64,000 bases of DNA from Variovorax paradoxus (GCF_030815855.1 NZ_JAUSXG010000001.1:2666001-2730000); one strand, 5' to 3'. Positions 17,995-26,882 are shown, counted from the first letter of the stretch. Notes: generated from the letters alone by a model not told the origin. Made by a program: numbers and translations.

Positions 17995-18822
17995 ATGACA
18001 CCACGCCTTCTCGTTTCTTTGCTGCCTGCCTTCCTCCTGGCGGCGAGCGCCGGCGCCGCACATGCGGACGCCACGCTCGACAAGATCAAGCAACGCGGCA
18101 AGCTGACCGTCGGCGTCATCCTCTCCGGCCCGCCTTTCGGCACCATCGACCCCGCGACGCAAAAGCCGGTGGGCTACAACGTCGAGCTGGCCGAGGGCGT
18201 CGCCACGGGCTTGGGCGTGCTCCTCGAAACGGTTCAGGTGCAGCCATCGAACCGCGTGCAGTTCCTGCAGCAGGGCAAGGTCGACATCCTCATCGCCAAC
18301 ATGCAGTGGACGCAGGAGCGCAGCGAAATTCTGTCTTTCGTGCCCACCCCCTTCGAGGAAGTGGGCGGCGCGGCCATCGCACGCAAGGACAGCGGGCTCG
18401 CGCGATGGGAAGACCTGCGCGGCAAGCCGGTCTGCGTGTCGCAGGGCAGCAATTTCACCAAGCCGCTTGCCGAGCAATACGGTGCGCAGATCAAGGCCTT
18501 TCGGGGCCAACCCGAATCGCTGCTGGCGCTCAAGGGCGGCAACTGCGTGGCGGCCGTGCACGTGAGCCCGACCCTGCGCGAGCTGGCGGCCGGCAATGCC
18601 GACTGGAAGGACTACGCCATCGTCTCGCCTTCGGACCTGATTCCCTCGCCTTCCGTGATCTGGCTGCGCAAGGGCGAGGCCGACACGCAGGCGGCCATCG
18701 ACCGCATCGTGCAGAACTGGCATCGCACCGGCTGGCTCATCGAGGTCGAGAAGAAGAACGGCATGACCCCCACTCCGTTGCTGCACGAGCTCAAGGCGAA
18801 GTTTGCAAAGGCGCCGCTGTGA
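17995..18822 (+). CDS. Amino-acid ABC transporter receptor 2
   Basis: A 275-residue SBP_bac_3 receptor with signal peptide (LLPAFLLAASAGAAHA), paralogous to the preceding receptor. Both share the blocks VQVQPSNRVQFLQ, GKVD and LRGGNCVAAVH/LKGGNCVAAVH. It is directly coupled to the aminotransferase gene, whose GTG start overlaps its stop. The two receptors may have different ligand preferences for one transporter. Confidence 0.88.
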   Translation: MTPRLLVSLLPAFLLAASAGAAHADATLDKIKQRGKLTVGVILSGPPFGTIDPATQKPVGYNVELAEGVATGLGVLLETVQVQPSNRVQFLQQGKVDILIANMQWTQERSEILSFVPTPFEEVGGAAIARKDSGLARWEDLRGKPVCVSQGSNFTKPLAEQYGAQIKAFRGQPESLLALKGGNCVAAVHVSPTLRELAAGNADWKDYAIVSPSDLIPSPSVIWLRKGEADTQAAIDRIVQNWHRTGWLIEVEKKNGMTPTPLLHELKAKFAKAPL

Positions 18823-20060
18823 GCACCTCCAGCTCGGCGCCTCCCGCACTGGCGCTCTCGCAACGCGCGTCACGCGTCAAGCTCTCGGCCAATGCCGCCG
18901 CCAGCGCACGCGCCGCCGCCTTGGCTGCGCAAGGCCGCGACGTGCTCGCCCTGACGTCGGGTGAGCCCGATTTCGACACGCCGGCGCACATCAAGCAGGC
19001 GGCCATCGACGCGCTGGCGCGCGGCGAGACGAAATACACCGCCACGCCCGGCACTGCCGCATTGCGGCAGGCCATCGTCGACAAGTACCGCCGCGAGAAC
19101 GACTTCGACTACACGCAAGCACAGATCGTGGTGGGCAACGGGGCCAAGCAGATCGTGTTCGAGGCGTTCGCGGCGACGCTCGATGCGGGTGACGAGGTGA
19201 TCGTGCCCGCCCCCTACTGGCCTTCGTTTCCGGACATCGTGCGCGTGAACGACGGCACACCGGTCATCGTGCCGTGCGACGAAGCCAGCGGCTTCAAGCT
19301 CGCTGCGCAGGCGCTCGAGCAGGCGCTCACGCCGCGCACGCGCTGGCTGATCCTGAATTCGCCGGGCAACCCGACTGGCGCGGTCTACAGCCGGCACGAA
19401 CTCGAGGCGCTGGCCGCCGTGCTGCGCCGGCACCCTCGCGTGCTGGTGCTCTGGGACGAGGTGTACGAGCACATCTGGTTCGGCGATGCGCCGCCCGCCC
19501 ACCTGCTGCACGCCGCGCCCGACCTGCGCGAGCGAACGCTGCTGGTCAACGGCGTTTCCAAGACTTACGCGATGACGGGCTGGCGCATCGGCTGGGGCGC
19601 CGGGCCCGAGCCGCTGGTGCGAGCGATGGTGGTCATTCAGTCGCAGGCCACGTCAGGTGCCAACGCCATCGGCCAGGCGGCCGCGGCCGCCGCGCTGCAA
19701 TCGCACGACCAGCGCTTCGTGGGCGAAGCACGCGCCGCTTATGCGCGCCGGGCTGCGCTCGTCGCCAAGGCGCTGGCCGCGGTGCCCGGCATCGCCGTGC
19801 TGCCGCCGCAAGGCGCCTTCTTCGTCTACGCGAACTGCGCCGCGCTGATCGGGCGCCTGCGGCCCGACGGCCGGCCGATTGCCACCGACATCGACCTGGC
19901 CGACTGGCTGCTCGAAGCCGAGGGTGTGGCTGTGGTCGATGGAGCGTCGTATGGCCTGTCGCCTTACATCCGCCTGTCCATCGCGGCCAGCGATGCCGTG
20001 CTGGCCGATGCGGTTCAGCGCATCGGCCGCGCCGTCGCCGCGTTGAAGGCGGCCGGATGA
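18819..20060 (+). CDS. Class I/II PLP-dependent aminotransferase (AspC-like)
   Basis: A 413-residue aminotransferase of the bacterial aspartate aminotransferase Ib type. The PLP lysine is Lys248 (NGVSKTYAMTGWR). The substrate/PLP segment NSPGNPTGAVYS and the C-terminal Arg in YIRLSIA are present. The GTG start overlaps the receptor-2 stop and the stop overlaps the permease start, so it is an integral operon member. Aspartate aminotransferases also act on cysteine sulfinate, giving sulfinylpyruvate that releases sulfite. With a CDO-like gene in the same operon, that is the most attractive role (inference). Confidence 0.85.
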   Translation: MSTSSSAPPALALSQRASRVKLSANAAASARAAALAAQGRDVLALTSGEPDFDTPAHIKQAAIDALARGETKYTATPGTAALRQAIVDKYRRENDFDYTQAQIVVGNGAKQIVFEAFAATLDAGDEVIVPAPYWPSFPDIVRVNDGTPVIVPCDEASGFKLAAQALEQALTPRTRWLILNSPGNPTGAVYSRHELEALAAVLRRHPRVLVLWDEVYEHIWFGDAPPAHLLHAAPDLRERTLLVNGVSKTYAMTGWRIGWGAGPEPLVRAMVVIQSQATSGANAIGQAAAAAALQSHDQRFVGEARAAYARRAALVAKALAAVPGIAVLPPQGAFFVYANCAALIGRLRPDGRPIATDIDLADWLLEAEGVAVVDGASYGLSPYIRLSIAASDAVLADAVQRIGRAVAALKAAG

Positions 20061-20803
20061 CAGGCGGCAGCCTGCTCGCGCAGGCCGTGGCAGCGATCAA
20101 GCCGCTGGGTCTCAACTACGCGTTCCTGCTCGACCTGGGCGAACGGCAGGCCTTTCTGCGCGGGCTGGTCGTCACCTTCGAGCTCTGCCTGCTGACCATT
20201 CCGTGCAGCCTCGCGGCCGGCGTGGCAATGGCCGCGGCGCTCACCTCGGGCCGCGGCTGGCTCGCGCTACCCGCGCGCGCCTTCGTCGAGGTCACGCGCA
20301 ACACGCCCACGCTGGTGCAGCTGTACTGTGCCTTCCTGGTGCTCAACATGCTGATCACGCGCCAGCTCGAAGGCGTGGGCGGCAACCCGCTCACGCCTTT
20401 CGTGTGGGTGGTGATCGTGGTCGCGATCCACAAGGGCGCCTTCCATGCCGAGGCGCTGCGCGCGGGCATCGAGGCGGTGCCGCAGGTCACGCTCGAAGCG
20501 GCGCGTTCGCTGGGTTTTTCGCAGCGCCAGTTGCTGTGGCGGGTGGAGCTGCCGCTGGCCGTGCGCTTCGCCCTCCCCTCTCTGGTCAACAACCTGGTCG
20601 ACCTCGTGAAGATGACGGCCGTGGCCTCGGCCATCGCGGTGGGCGACGTGACCTACGAATCGATCATGATCTGGACGCAGCGCGACAACGTGCTCGAACT
20701 GCTGCTTCTGATCCTGCTGTACTTCGGTCTGCTGACCTGGCTCGTCAGCCTGGCCGGCCGCTGGCTCGAAGGCCGCCTGAGGATGCCTGGCTATGGCCAA
20801 TGA
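20057..20803 (+). CDS. Amino-acid ABC transporter permease 1
   Basis: A 248-residue HisMQ-type permease with about five membrane helices, the FVEVTRNTPTLVQLY segment that meets the partner permease, and the EAA loop (EAARSLGFSQRQLLWRVELP) that contacts the ATPase. It overlaps the aminotransferase stop by 4 bp and the next permease by 11 bp. The operon encodes two different permeases, so the channel is probably a heterodimer. Confidence 0.9.
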   Translation: MTGGSLLAQAVAAIKPLGLNYAFLLDLGERQAFLRGLVVTFELCLLTIPCSLAAGVAMAAALTSGRGWLALPARAFVEVTRNTPTLVQLYCAFLVLNMLITRQLEGVGGNPLTPFVWVVIVVAIHKGAFHAEALRAGIEAVPQVTLEAARSLGFSQRQLLWRVELPLAVRFALPSLVNNLVDLVKMTAVASAIAVGDVTYESIMIWTQRDNVLELLLLILLYFGLLTWLVSLAGRWLEGRLRMPGYGQ

Positions 20804-21635
20804 AGCCGCAGTGAGCGCCATCGACGTGCGCGCCGCGCCCATGCCTGCGTCTGCGTCTGCGTCTGCGTCACGTTTCGACCCGCGCCGGCACCCGTGGCTC
20901 GCGGCGCTGGCCGCCACGCTCGCCGTGGTCGGTATCTGGATCGCCACGGGCACCACGCCCGTGGCGCTGGTCTTTCTCTGGCAATGGACACCCGCGCTGC
21001 TGCGGGGTCTGCTCACGAACATCGAGATCAGCGTGCTGGCCATGGCGCTCGGCACCCTCGCCGGCCTGGTGGTGGGGGCGCTGTCGCTCTCGCCGTTACG
21101 CGCGCTGCGCGTGGTCACGCGCTGGTACGTGCAGCTCTTCCGCAATGCACCGGTGCTGGTGCTCATCTACTTCACCACCTACGTGTTTCCGTTCGAGCTG
21201 CGCCTGGCCGCGTGGACCGTGCCGTTTCCCGACTGGATCAAGGTGGTGGCGGGCCTGGCGCTGCCCACCAGCGCGGTGGTGGCCGAGATCTTCCGGGGTG
21301 CCATCCAGTCGATTCCGAGTGCCCAGTGGGAGGCCGCGCAGTCGCTGGCTTTCCGCCGCGGCGAGATCTTCCGGCTGATCGTTCTGCCGCAGTGCCTGCG
21401 CCGCATGCTGCCGCCGTGGATGAACCTGTACGCCAGCATCACCATGAGCACTGCGCTCGCGTCCCTGGTGGGGGCGCACGACGTGGTGGACACCGCGCAG
21501 ATTGCCAGCAACACCGTGGCGCGCACCGACTTCACCGTGCTCGTCTACTTCACGCTGCTCGGCGTGTTCTTCGCCTACTGCTATCCGATTGCCCGCGCCA
21601 CCCGCGCGCTGGAACGCCGCCATGCCCGCCACTGA
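20793..21635 (+). CDS. Amino-acid ABC transporter permease 2
   Basis: A 280-residue HisMQ-type permease. The N terminus has a short Ala-Ser repeat (PASASASAS) before the first helix. The conserved LFRNAPVLVLIYF and the EAA loop EAAQSLAFRRGEIFRLIVLP are present. It partners permease 1 and overlaps the ATPase gene by 14 bp. Confidence 0.9.
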   Translation: MANEAAVSAIDVRAAPMPASASASASRFDPRRHPWLAALAATLAVVGIWIATGTTPVALVFLWQWTPALLRGLLTNIEISVLAMALGTLAGLVVGALSLSPLRALRVVTRWYVQLFRNAPVLVLIYFTTYVFPFELRLAAWTVPFPDWIKVVAGLALPTSAVVAEIFRGAIQSIPSAQWEAAQSLAFRRGEIFRLIVLPQCLRRMLPPWMNLYASITMSTALASLVGAHDVVDTAQIASNTVARTDFTVLVYFTLLGVFFAYCYPIARATRALERRHARH

Positions 21636-22461
21636 CCCCTCTTCCTCCCCCCTGGTCGCGCTGCGCGGCGTGCAGCTTTCCTTCGGCGCGAATGCGGTGC
21701 TGCGCGGCATCGACCTGGACGTGGAGCGCGGCCACGCGGTGTCGATCATCGGCCCGTCGGGCTCGGGCAAGTCGACCATCCTGCGCTGCATCACGGGCCT
21801 GCTGCGGCCGCAGCATGGCGAGATCCGCGTCGGCGACACGCGCGTGGACGCACTGCGCACCGAGGCCGAGCTGATCGCCCTGCGCAAGCGCGTGGGCTTC
21901 GTGTTCCAGCAATACAACCTGTTCCCGCATCTCACGGTGCTGCAGAACCTGGTGATTGCGCCCACCCGCGTGGCCGGGCGCGACCGCGCCACGGCCGAGC
22001 GCGACGCGCGCGCCCTGCTCGACAAGGTTCGCTTGTCCCACAAGGAAGCCGCCTACCCCGGCGAGCTGTCGGGCGGCCAGCAGCAGCGCGTGGCGATCGC
22101 GCGCGCGCTCGCCATGCGCCCGGAGCTGATGCTGTTCGACGAGGTGACCTCCGCCCTCGACCCCGAAACGGTCGGCGAGGTGCTCACCGTGATCCGCGAC
22201 CTGGTGCGCGATGGCCTGACCTGCGTGCTCGTCACGCACGAAATGCGCTTTGCCGAAGAGATCAGCGACACGGTGTACTTCACCGAAGCCGGGGTGATCG
22301 TCGAGCACGGCCCGCCCACGCGCATCTTCGAACAGCCCGAGAGCGAGCGCACCCGAGCCTTCCTGCACCGTGCACTGGGCGAAGGCCCGCGCACGCCGCC
22401 GGCGCGACCCGCCCCGATTCCCGAAGCGCTACCCTTCGATCGTCTGCGCTTCGCACTCTGA
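21622..22461 (+). CDS. Amino-acid ABC transporter ATP-binding protein
   Basis: A 279-residue ATPase of the GlnQ/HisP type: Walker A GPSGSGKST, Q loop FQQYNLFPHLTV, signature LSGGQQQRV, Walker B LMLFDEVTSALD and switch His in VLVTHEMRFA. It energises the importer formed with the two permeases and the two receptors upstream. The start at 21622 lies inside the end of the permease gene. The C-terminal extension after residue 255 is proline-rich and of no known role. Confidence 0.92.
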   Translation: MPATDPSSSPLVALRGVQLSFGANAVLRGIDLDVERGHAVSIIGPSGSGKSTILRCITGLLRPQHGEIRVGDTRVDALRTEAELIALRKRVGFVFQQYNLFPHLTVLQNLVIAPTRVAGRDRATAERDARALLDKVRLSHKEAAYPGELSGGQQQRVAIARALAMRPELMLFDEVTSALDPETVGEVLTVIRDLVRDGLTCVLVTHEMRFAEEISDTVYFTEAGVIVEHGPPTRIFEQPESERTRAFLHRALGEGPRTPPARPAPIPEALPFDRLRFAL

Positions 22462-22485
22462 AACCCCACCGCTCCTGCCCCACCC

Positions 22486-23118
22486 ATGACCACCAACCAC
22501 CACACATCCGCTCTGGCCGCCCGGCGCCGAATCGTCGTCAGCGAGGCCCTCGCCGAGATCCGCGGCATCGCGAACGCGCAGCCCTTCGACCGCGCCGTTC
22601 TCGCACGCATCACGGCCCGTCTCGAAGCACTGGCGAGCCACACCGAGCTGTTCCCTCGCGCCGACTTTCCGCCGCCCGCCGTCACCGAGGGCGTGGGTGC
22701 CTCCACGCGCTACCGCCTGAACCCCGAAGACGGCGACGACGGCGTGGCGCTCTATCTGAACTCCATCAACCCGGGCAAGACTTCGATTCCGCACAACCAC
22801 ACGACCTGGGCCACCATCGTGGCGGTCGAGGGCCAGGAAGAAAACCGCGTCTACCGCCGCATCGACGACGGCAGCGACCCCGCCGTCGCGCGGCTCGAGC
22901 TCGACCGCGAGGTGACGGTGCAGCCCGGCACGTCCATCGGCTTCCTGGCCGACGACCTGCACAGCATTCACGTGATCGGCGACAGGCCCACGCTGCATTT
23001 CCACCTGTACGGCCGACCGCTCGAAACGCTTTCGCAGCGCATCGGCGTGCATCTGGAGACCGGTGCGGTCGTGAACTACAACGCCACGCAGCTGAAGCCG
23101 AGCAAGGCGGCGGCATGA
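22486..23118 (+). CDS. Cysteine dioxygenase-like cupin protein
   Basis: A 210-residue cupin of the cysteine-dioxygenase type, predicted to hold one Fe(II) on three histidines (His103 and His105 in PHNHTTW; His159 or His162 in LHSIHV) and oxidise a thiol to a sulfinate. It resembles the first 205 residues of the 739-residue fusion at 24516-26735, which links it functionally to rhodanese domains. It lies between the amino-acid transporter and the PLP lyase (4-bp overlap). Cysteine is the expected substrate but another thiol, such as 3-mercaptopropionate, is possible. Confidence 0.83.
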   Translation: MTTNHHTSALAARRRIVVSEALAEIRGIANAQPFDRAVLARITARLEALASHTELFPRADFPPPAVTEGVGASTRYRLNPEDGDDGVALYLNSINPGKTSIPHNHTTWATIVAVEGQEENRVYRRIDDGSDPAVARLELDREVTVQPGTSIGFLADDLHSIHVIGDRPTLHFHLYGRPLETLSQRIGVHLETGAVVNYNATQLKPSKAAA

Positions 23119-24314
23119 CGGCCAAGGCCTCGGCGGCGGCGAACCTGCGTCCCGCCACCCAACTCTTGCATGCGGGCGCGCCCGCCTTGCGTGACGGCAC
23201 CGGCCCGGTCAACGTGCCCGTGGTGCGAACCAGCACCGTGCGCTTCGAAAACACGGCCACGCACGCCGAATACCACCACCGCCGCACGGCGGGCGAACGC
23301 GTGGCGGCCTATGGTCGCCACGGGCTCGACACTCACCGCGCGCTCGAAGACGCGGTGGCCGGCCTCGAAGGCGGGCACCGCGCGTTCCTTACGCCCTCTG
23401 GGCTGTCGGCGATCACGCTGGTGCTGCTCGCGCTGCTCTCGCCCGGCGACCATGCGCTGGTGGCCGACGGCGTGTATGCGCCGGTGCGCCGGGTCGACAG
23501 CACGCTGCTCAAGCGCCTGGGCGTCGAGATCGAATATTTCTCGCCCACGCACGACGATCTGGCAAGCCGCATCCGCCCGAACACGCGGCTGCTGTACCTC
23601 GAATCGCCGAGTTCGCTGCTCTACGAAGTGCTGGACCTACCGGCGTTGGCCGCCGTTGCGCGCGACCGCGGCCTGACCGTAGCCACCGACAACACCTGGA
23701 GCGGCGGCTGGTTCTACCAGCCGCTGGCGCTTGGCGCCAACATTTCCATCCAGGCCGCGACCAAGTACATCTCGGGCCATTCCGACCTGATGCAGGGCGT
23801 GGTGGTGGTCGATAGCCCGGCTCTTGCAGAAAAAATCTCGGCCGCCTACGAGGCACTGGGCCTGACCATCGGGGCCGACGATGCCTACCTTGCGCTGCGC
23901 GGCCTGCGCACTCTGCCCGTGCGGCTCGCGCAGCACCAGCGCAACGCCACCGCCGTGGCCGAGTTTCTGCAGCAGCAACCGCACGTGTCCCGCGTCTTCT
24001 ACCCGGCGCTGCCCACCGACCCCGGCCACGCGCTGTGGAAACGCGATTTCAGCGGTGCGAGCGGGCTCGTGTCCTTCGAGTTCCGCCATGCCACGCCGGC
24101 TGCCGCCAACGCCTTCGTCGATGCGCTCACGCTCTTCGGCATCGGCGCATCCTGGGGCGGCTACGAAAGCCTGGCACTGGTCGCCCAACCAGAGCGTCTG
24201 CGCGAACACCGGCAATGGACTGGCGACGCGGCCGTCGTGCGGCTTCACATCGGACTCGAAGACCCGCACGACCTGACCGCCGATCTGGCGCAGGCTTTTT
24301 CGTCGGCGATGTAG
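23115..24314 (+). CDS. Cystathionine beta-lyase-like PLP enzyme
   Basis: A 399-residue Cys/Met-metabolism PLP enzyme, MetC-like. The PLP lysine is Lys217 in AATKYISGHSDLM, with TPSGLSAITLVLLALL and the DNTWSGG segment before it and SWGGYESLA near the C terminus. Members cleave C-S bonds in cystathionine or cystine, releasing a thiol, pyruvate and ammonia. In this operon it could free the thiol that the CDO-like protein oxidises. The last codons lie inside a decayed peptide-transporter gene on the other strand, so the native C terminus may have been trimmed by that rearrangement. Confidence 0.87.
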   Translation: MTAKASAAANLRPATQLLHAGAPALRDGTGPVNVPVVRTSTVRFENTATHAEYHHRRTAGERVAAYGRHGLDTHRALEDAVAGLEGGHRAFLTPSGLSAITLVLLALLSPGDHALVADGVYAPVRRVDSTLLKRLGVEIEYFSPTHDDLASRIRPNTRLLYLESPSSLLYEVLDLPALAAVARDRGLTVATDNTWSGGWFYQPLALGANISIQAATKYISGHSDLMQGVVVVDSPALAEKISAAYEALGLTIGADDAYLALRGLRTLPVRLAQHQRNATAVAEFLQQQPHVSRVFYPALPTDPGHALWKRDFSGASGLVSFEFRHATPAAANAFVDALTLFGIGASWGGYESLALVAQPERLREHRQWTGDAAVVRLHIGLEDPHDLTADLAQAFSSAM

Positions 24315-24512
24315 TGCACCACCGAGAGGTCGTGCGAAATGGTCGAGCACCCCCAGCGAACGCCGCAGCACCAATACGCGCGCAATGCCGATGCGCTGGC
24401 GCTGCCCGCCCGAGAATTCGTTGGGGAAGCGCCGCCCGCATCGGCCGGCAGGCCGACGCGCTCCAGGATGGCCGCAATCCGGTTGCGCCGCTCCGACGCC
24501 TTGATATCGTCC
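24303..24512 (-). pseudogene. Remnant of an oligopeptide ABC transporter ATPase (OppF/DppF-like)
   Basis: Read leftward, the 210 bp encode pieces of an Opp/Dpp ATPase in three frames: ERRNRIAAILERVGLPAD, then FPNEFSGGQRQRIGIARVLV (the signature region), then TISHDLSVVHYIAD (switch histidine region). A base is missing near 24430 between the first two. The 35-40 codons that should hold Walker B are deleted between the last two. The N-terminal half of the gene is gone. It is certainly non-functional and probably marks a deletion that joined the flanking sulfur genes. Confidence 0.85.
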
Positions 24513-24515
24513 GGT

Positions 24516-26735
24516 TCAGCGCGCTGCGGGCTCGACGAGGCGGATGCCGACGTCGCCCTCGCGTTCGAGCTGCGCCACCAGGCCGATCTCCCAGTCCAGG
24601 TACTGCTTGAACCCGGCGTCGCGCCTGGCGGGATCGACGTGTGCGTAGGGGCTGTACCAATGGTCGTCGTCGCCGGTCAGCACGCCTTCGGGACCATTGC
24701 CCGTGGGCAGGCGCGCTGCCGCCCAGGCCTGGGTGCCGCCCGCCAGTGCGTGAACTTCGCGGCCGATGCGCGCCCCCAGTTCTGCCGCCACGATGCGCGC
24801 GAGCACGCCGTCCGATGAGGTGAGCACGATACGCTGCGATAGAGGCACGTCGGCGACGAACTCCTGCAGCCGGTCGGGCACCGCGAATCGCGCGCCCTCG
24901 ACATGCCGGCGCTCGTAGGCCGAGCGGCGCTCCACATCGAATACCACCGCAATGCCCGCCTCGAGGGCTGCGGCGGCTTCGCGCGGTGCAATTTCCGGTG
25001 CGGGCGCGCGCAGCGACAGCACGCGCACGGGTTCCGGGCCGAGCACCAGCACCGGCAAGGCCGGAGGCGAAAGCACGAACACTTCGTGTCCGCCCAACTG
25101 CGCAAGCCACGCCCCGGTGGTCAGTGCACGCACGCCGTCCCAATCGGCCAGAACGATGCGGGCGCGGCGGGTGCCCACGTATTCGTCGGTGGCCTGCACG
25201 AGCTGGCCGCCCGGGGCCCAACGCCAGCCCTCCAGGTGACCGGCTTCGTATTCCTGGCGCGTGCGAACGTCGAAACGGTAGAGCGAGCGTTCGTCGGACT
25301 CGTTCTCGAAGCGCGCGAATTCGGCCGCATCGATGCGGCGCACCCCGGCGCGCGCCGCCACGTCTTCCCCGCGGGCGCGGGCTTCCTGCCGCGTGCGTTC
25401 GCCCGGCTCGGGCAGCGGCGCCGCGCGGCCATGCGCGAGCTTTCGGCCCGCCAGCAACCACGCCATGGTGCCGTCCTTGAGCGAGACCACCGGGTTGGGA
25501 ATGCCCGCATCGATGAGCGTCTGCGCGCCGACGATGCTGCGCGTGCGGCCCGCGCAATTGACCACCACCAACGTCTCCGGCCGGGGCGCGAGTTCCTGGA
25601 TGCGGTAGACCAGCTCGGCGCCCGGAAGGCTGTGGGCGAACGGCAGGCTGAAGTCGGCGAACTCTTCCGGCGTGCGGCTGTCGACCACCACGACGTCGTC
25701 GCCGCGCTCCACGCGCTGGTGCAGGTCGTCGACCGAGATCCAGGGCGTGTGCTTCTTCTGCTCGATGACTTCGCCGAAGGCCTTGCTCGGCACATTGCTG
25801 CCGCTGAAGAGCTCGTAGCCCGAGGCGGCCCAGCCCTGCGTTCCGCCGGCGAGCACGGACACGTTGCGCCAGCCGAGGCGCACGAGCTTGGCGGCTGCCT
25901 GGTGCGCGAGCGACTCGTCGGCGTCGGCCAGCACGATGCGAGTGCCGCGGCGCGGCACGAGGCGGTCGATCAGCACCTCCAGCCGCCACAGCGGTGCCGA
26001 GACCGCAAACAGGATGTGGCTGCGCACGAACACGCCGGCCTCGCGCACATCGAGCAGCGCGATCTCTTCGCCGTCGGACAGCGCGGCCTTCAGCGCCTCC
26101 GGGCGGATGACCGGATGGCGGATATTCTTCGGCGGCGCGAAATGGCGGTAGCTGCCGCCCTCGGTGCCTTCGAACACCACGCGCTTGTCGAGCAGTTCGA
26201 GCGCGCGGCCGTAGAAGTGCAAATGGCGGCCGTCCTGGCCGTCGATCAGTTCGATGGTGTGCACGTCGTCCGGCAACAGCACGACGGCGTTTCCTGACGC
26301 CACGTCGACGGTGCGCTGCTGCACCAGCGCATCGCGCGCCGGGTCGCCGGTCTTTTCGCGGCGGTAGATCACGTTGCGTTCATTGCCCTCGACGCCCGCG
26401 ATCACGGCCCATGTCGTGTGGTCGTGCGGCGGCTGGGCCTTGCCCGCCAGGCCGGCCGACAGGTACAGCGCGAAGCCCCCGTCCGCGTCCTCGGCCAGCC
26501 GGTAGACCTGCGAGGGGCGCTGCGCATCGATGGGAAAGTGGGCGGCCGGAAACAGCGAATGGCGCTGGCCGAGGCGGACCAGCGTATCGGCCACGGCCTG
26601 CAGCGCGCCGCCCGGGGTGCCGGCGCCGGGACGCAGCAGGCTCCGGGCCTGCGCGAGGAAGGCGTCCACGGCGCGCGCACGGGCGCTGGCAATGTCGTTT
26701 CCTGCGGTTTCGACGGGAAGTTCGGTGAGGCTCAT
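24516..26735 (-). CDS. Cysteine dioxygenase-like cupin fused to four rhodanese domains
   Basis: A 739-residue fusion. Residues 1-205 are a CDO-type cupin (His104-x-His106 in PPHDHTTW, His159 in DDVHTIEL, HLHFYG). Four rhodanese domains follow (about 210-310, 333-435, 465-560, 580-680) and a tail with YLDWEIGLVAQ. Only the second rhodanese has the catalytic cysteine (Cys394 in NCAGRTRS). The others carry Asp-containing loops. Both parts exist separately nearby (cupin 22486-23118, rhodanese 15256-16971). It is transcribed toward the rest of the cluster. Likely role: oxidation of a thiol or persulfide coupled to sulfur transfer; substrate unknown. Confidence 0.83.
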   Translation of the reverse strand: MSLTELPVETAGNDIASARARAVDAFLAQARSLLRPGAGTPGGALQAVADTLVRLGQRHSLFPAAHFPIDAQRPSQVYRLAEDADGGFALYLSAGLAGKAQPPHDHTTWAVIAGVEGNERNVIYRREKTGDPARDALVQQRTVDVASGNAVVLLPDDVHTIELIDGQDGRHLHFYGRALELLDKRVVFEGTEGGSYRHFAPPKNIRHPVIRPEALKAALSDGEEIALLDVREAGVFVRSHILFAVSAPLWRLEVLIDRLVPRRGTRIVLADADESLAHQAAAKLVRLGWRNVSVLAGGTQGWAASGYELFSGSNVPSKAFGEVIEQKKHTPWISVDDLHQRVERGDDVVVVDSRTPEEFADFSLPFAHSLPGAELVYRIQELAPRPETLVVVNCAGRTRSIVGAQTLIDAGIPNPVVSLKDGTMAWLLAGRKLAHGRAAPLPEPGERTRQEARARGEDVAARAGVRRIDAAEFARFENESDERSLYRFDVRTRQEYEAGHLEGWRWAPGGQLVQATDEYVGTRRARIVLADWDGVRALTTGAWLAQLGGHEVFVLSPPALPVLVLGPEPVRVLSLRAPAPEIAPREAAAALEAGIAVVFDVERRSAYERRHVEGARFAVPDRLQEFVADVPLSQRIVLTSSDGVLARIVAAELGARIGREVHALAGGTQAWAAARLPTGNGPEGVLTGDDDHWYSPYAHVDPARRDAGFKQYLDWEIGLVAQLEREGDVGIRLVEPAAR

Positions 26736-26882
26736 GGGGGCTTTCGGAAATTCGGGGGAATGAGGGGGCGATCCTGTGCCGCAGGGTATGCAGCGGTTCT
26801 CGCAGGTTCAAGGAAGTTTTTCTTCTACGCATATCCGGTTTGCTTCGTTGGGCAGTCCCGCGGGCGCACATAGATTGCGCCG
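26736..26882. promoter_or_regulatory. Divergent intergenic region
   Basis: 147 bp between the leftward fusion gene and the rightward Bug-type receptor gene. It contains an AT-rich stretch at about 26813-26845 suitable for promoters of both. No specific operator was recognised. Confidence 0.35.

Noticed and set aside
23115..24314. The cystathionine-lyase-like gene as a truncated pseudogene because its end overlaps a relic.
   Set aside because: The protein has normal length (399 residues) and all catalytic motifs, so at most the last few residues were altered.
26813..26845. CysB/Cbl-type sites (CATATCCGG- and TTATGCG-like words) before several sulfur genes.
   Set aside because: The words resemble each other only loosely, CysB sites are poorly defined, and no common spacing or dyad could be shown by eye.
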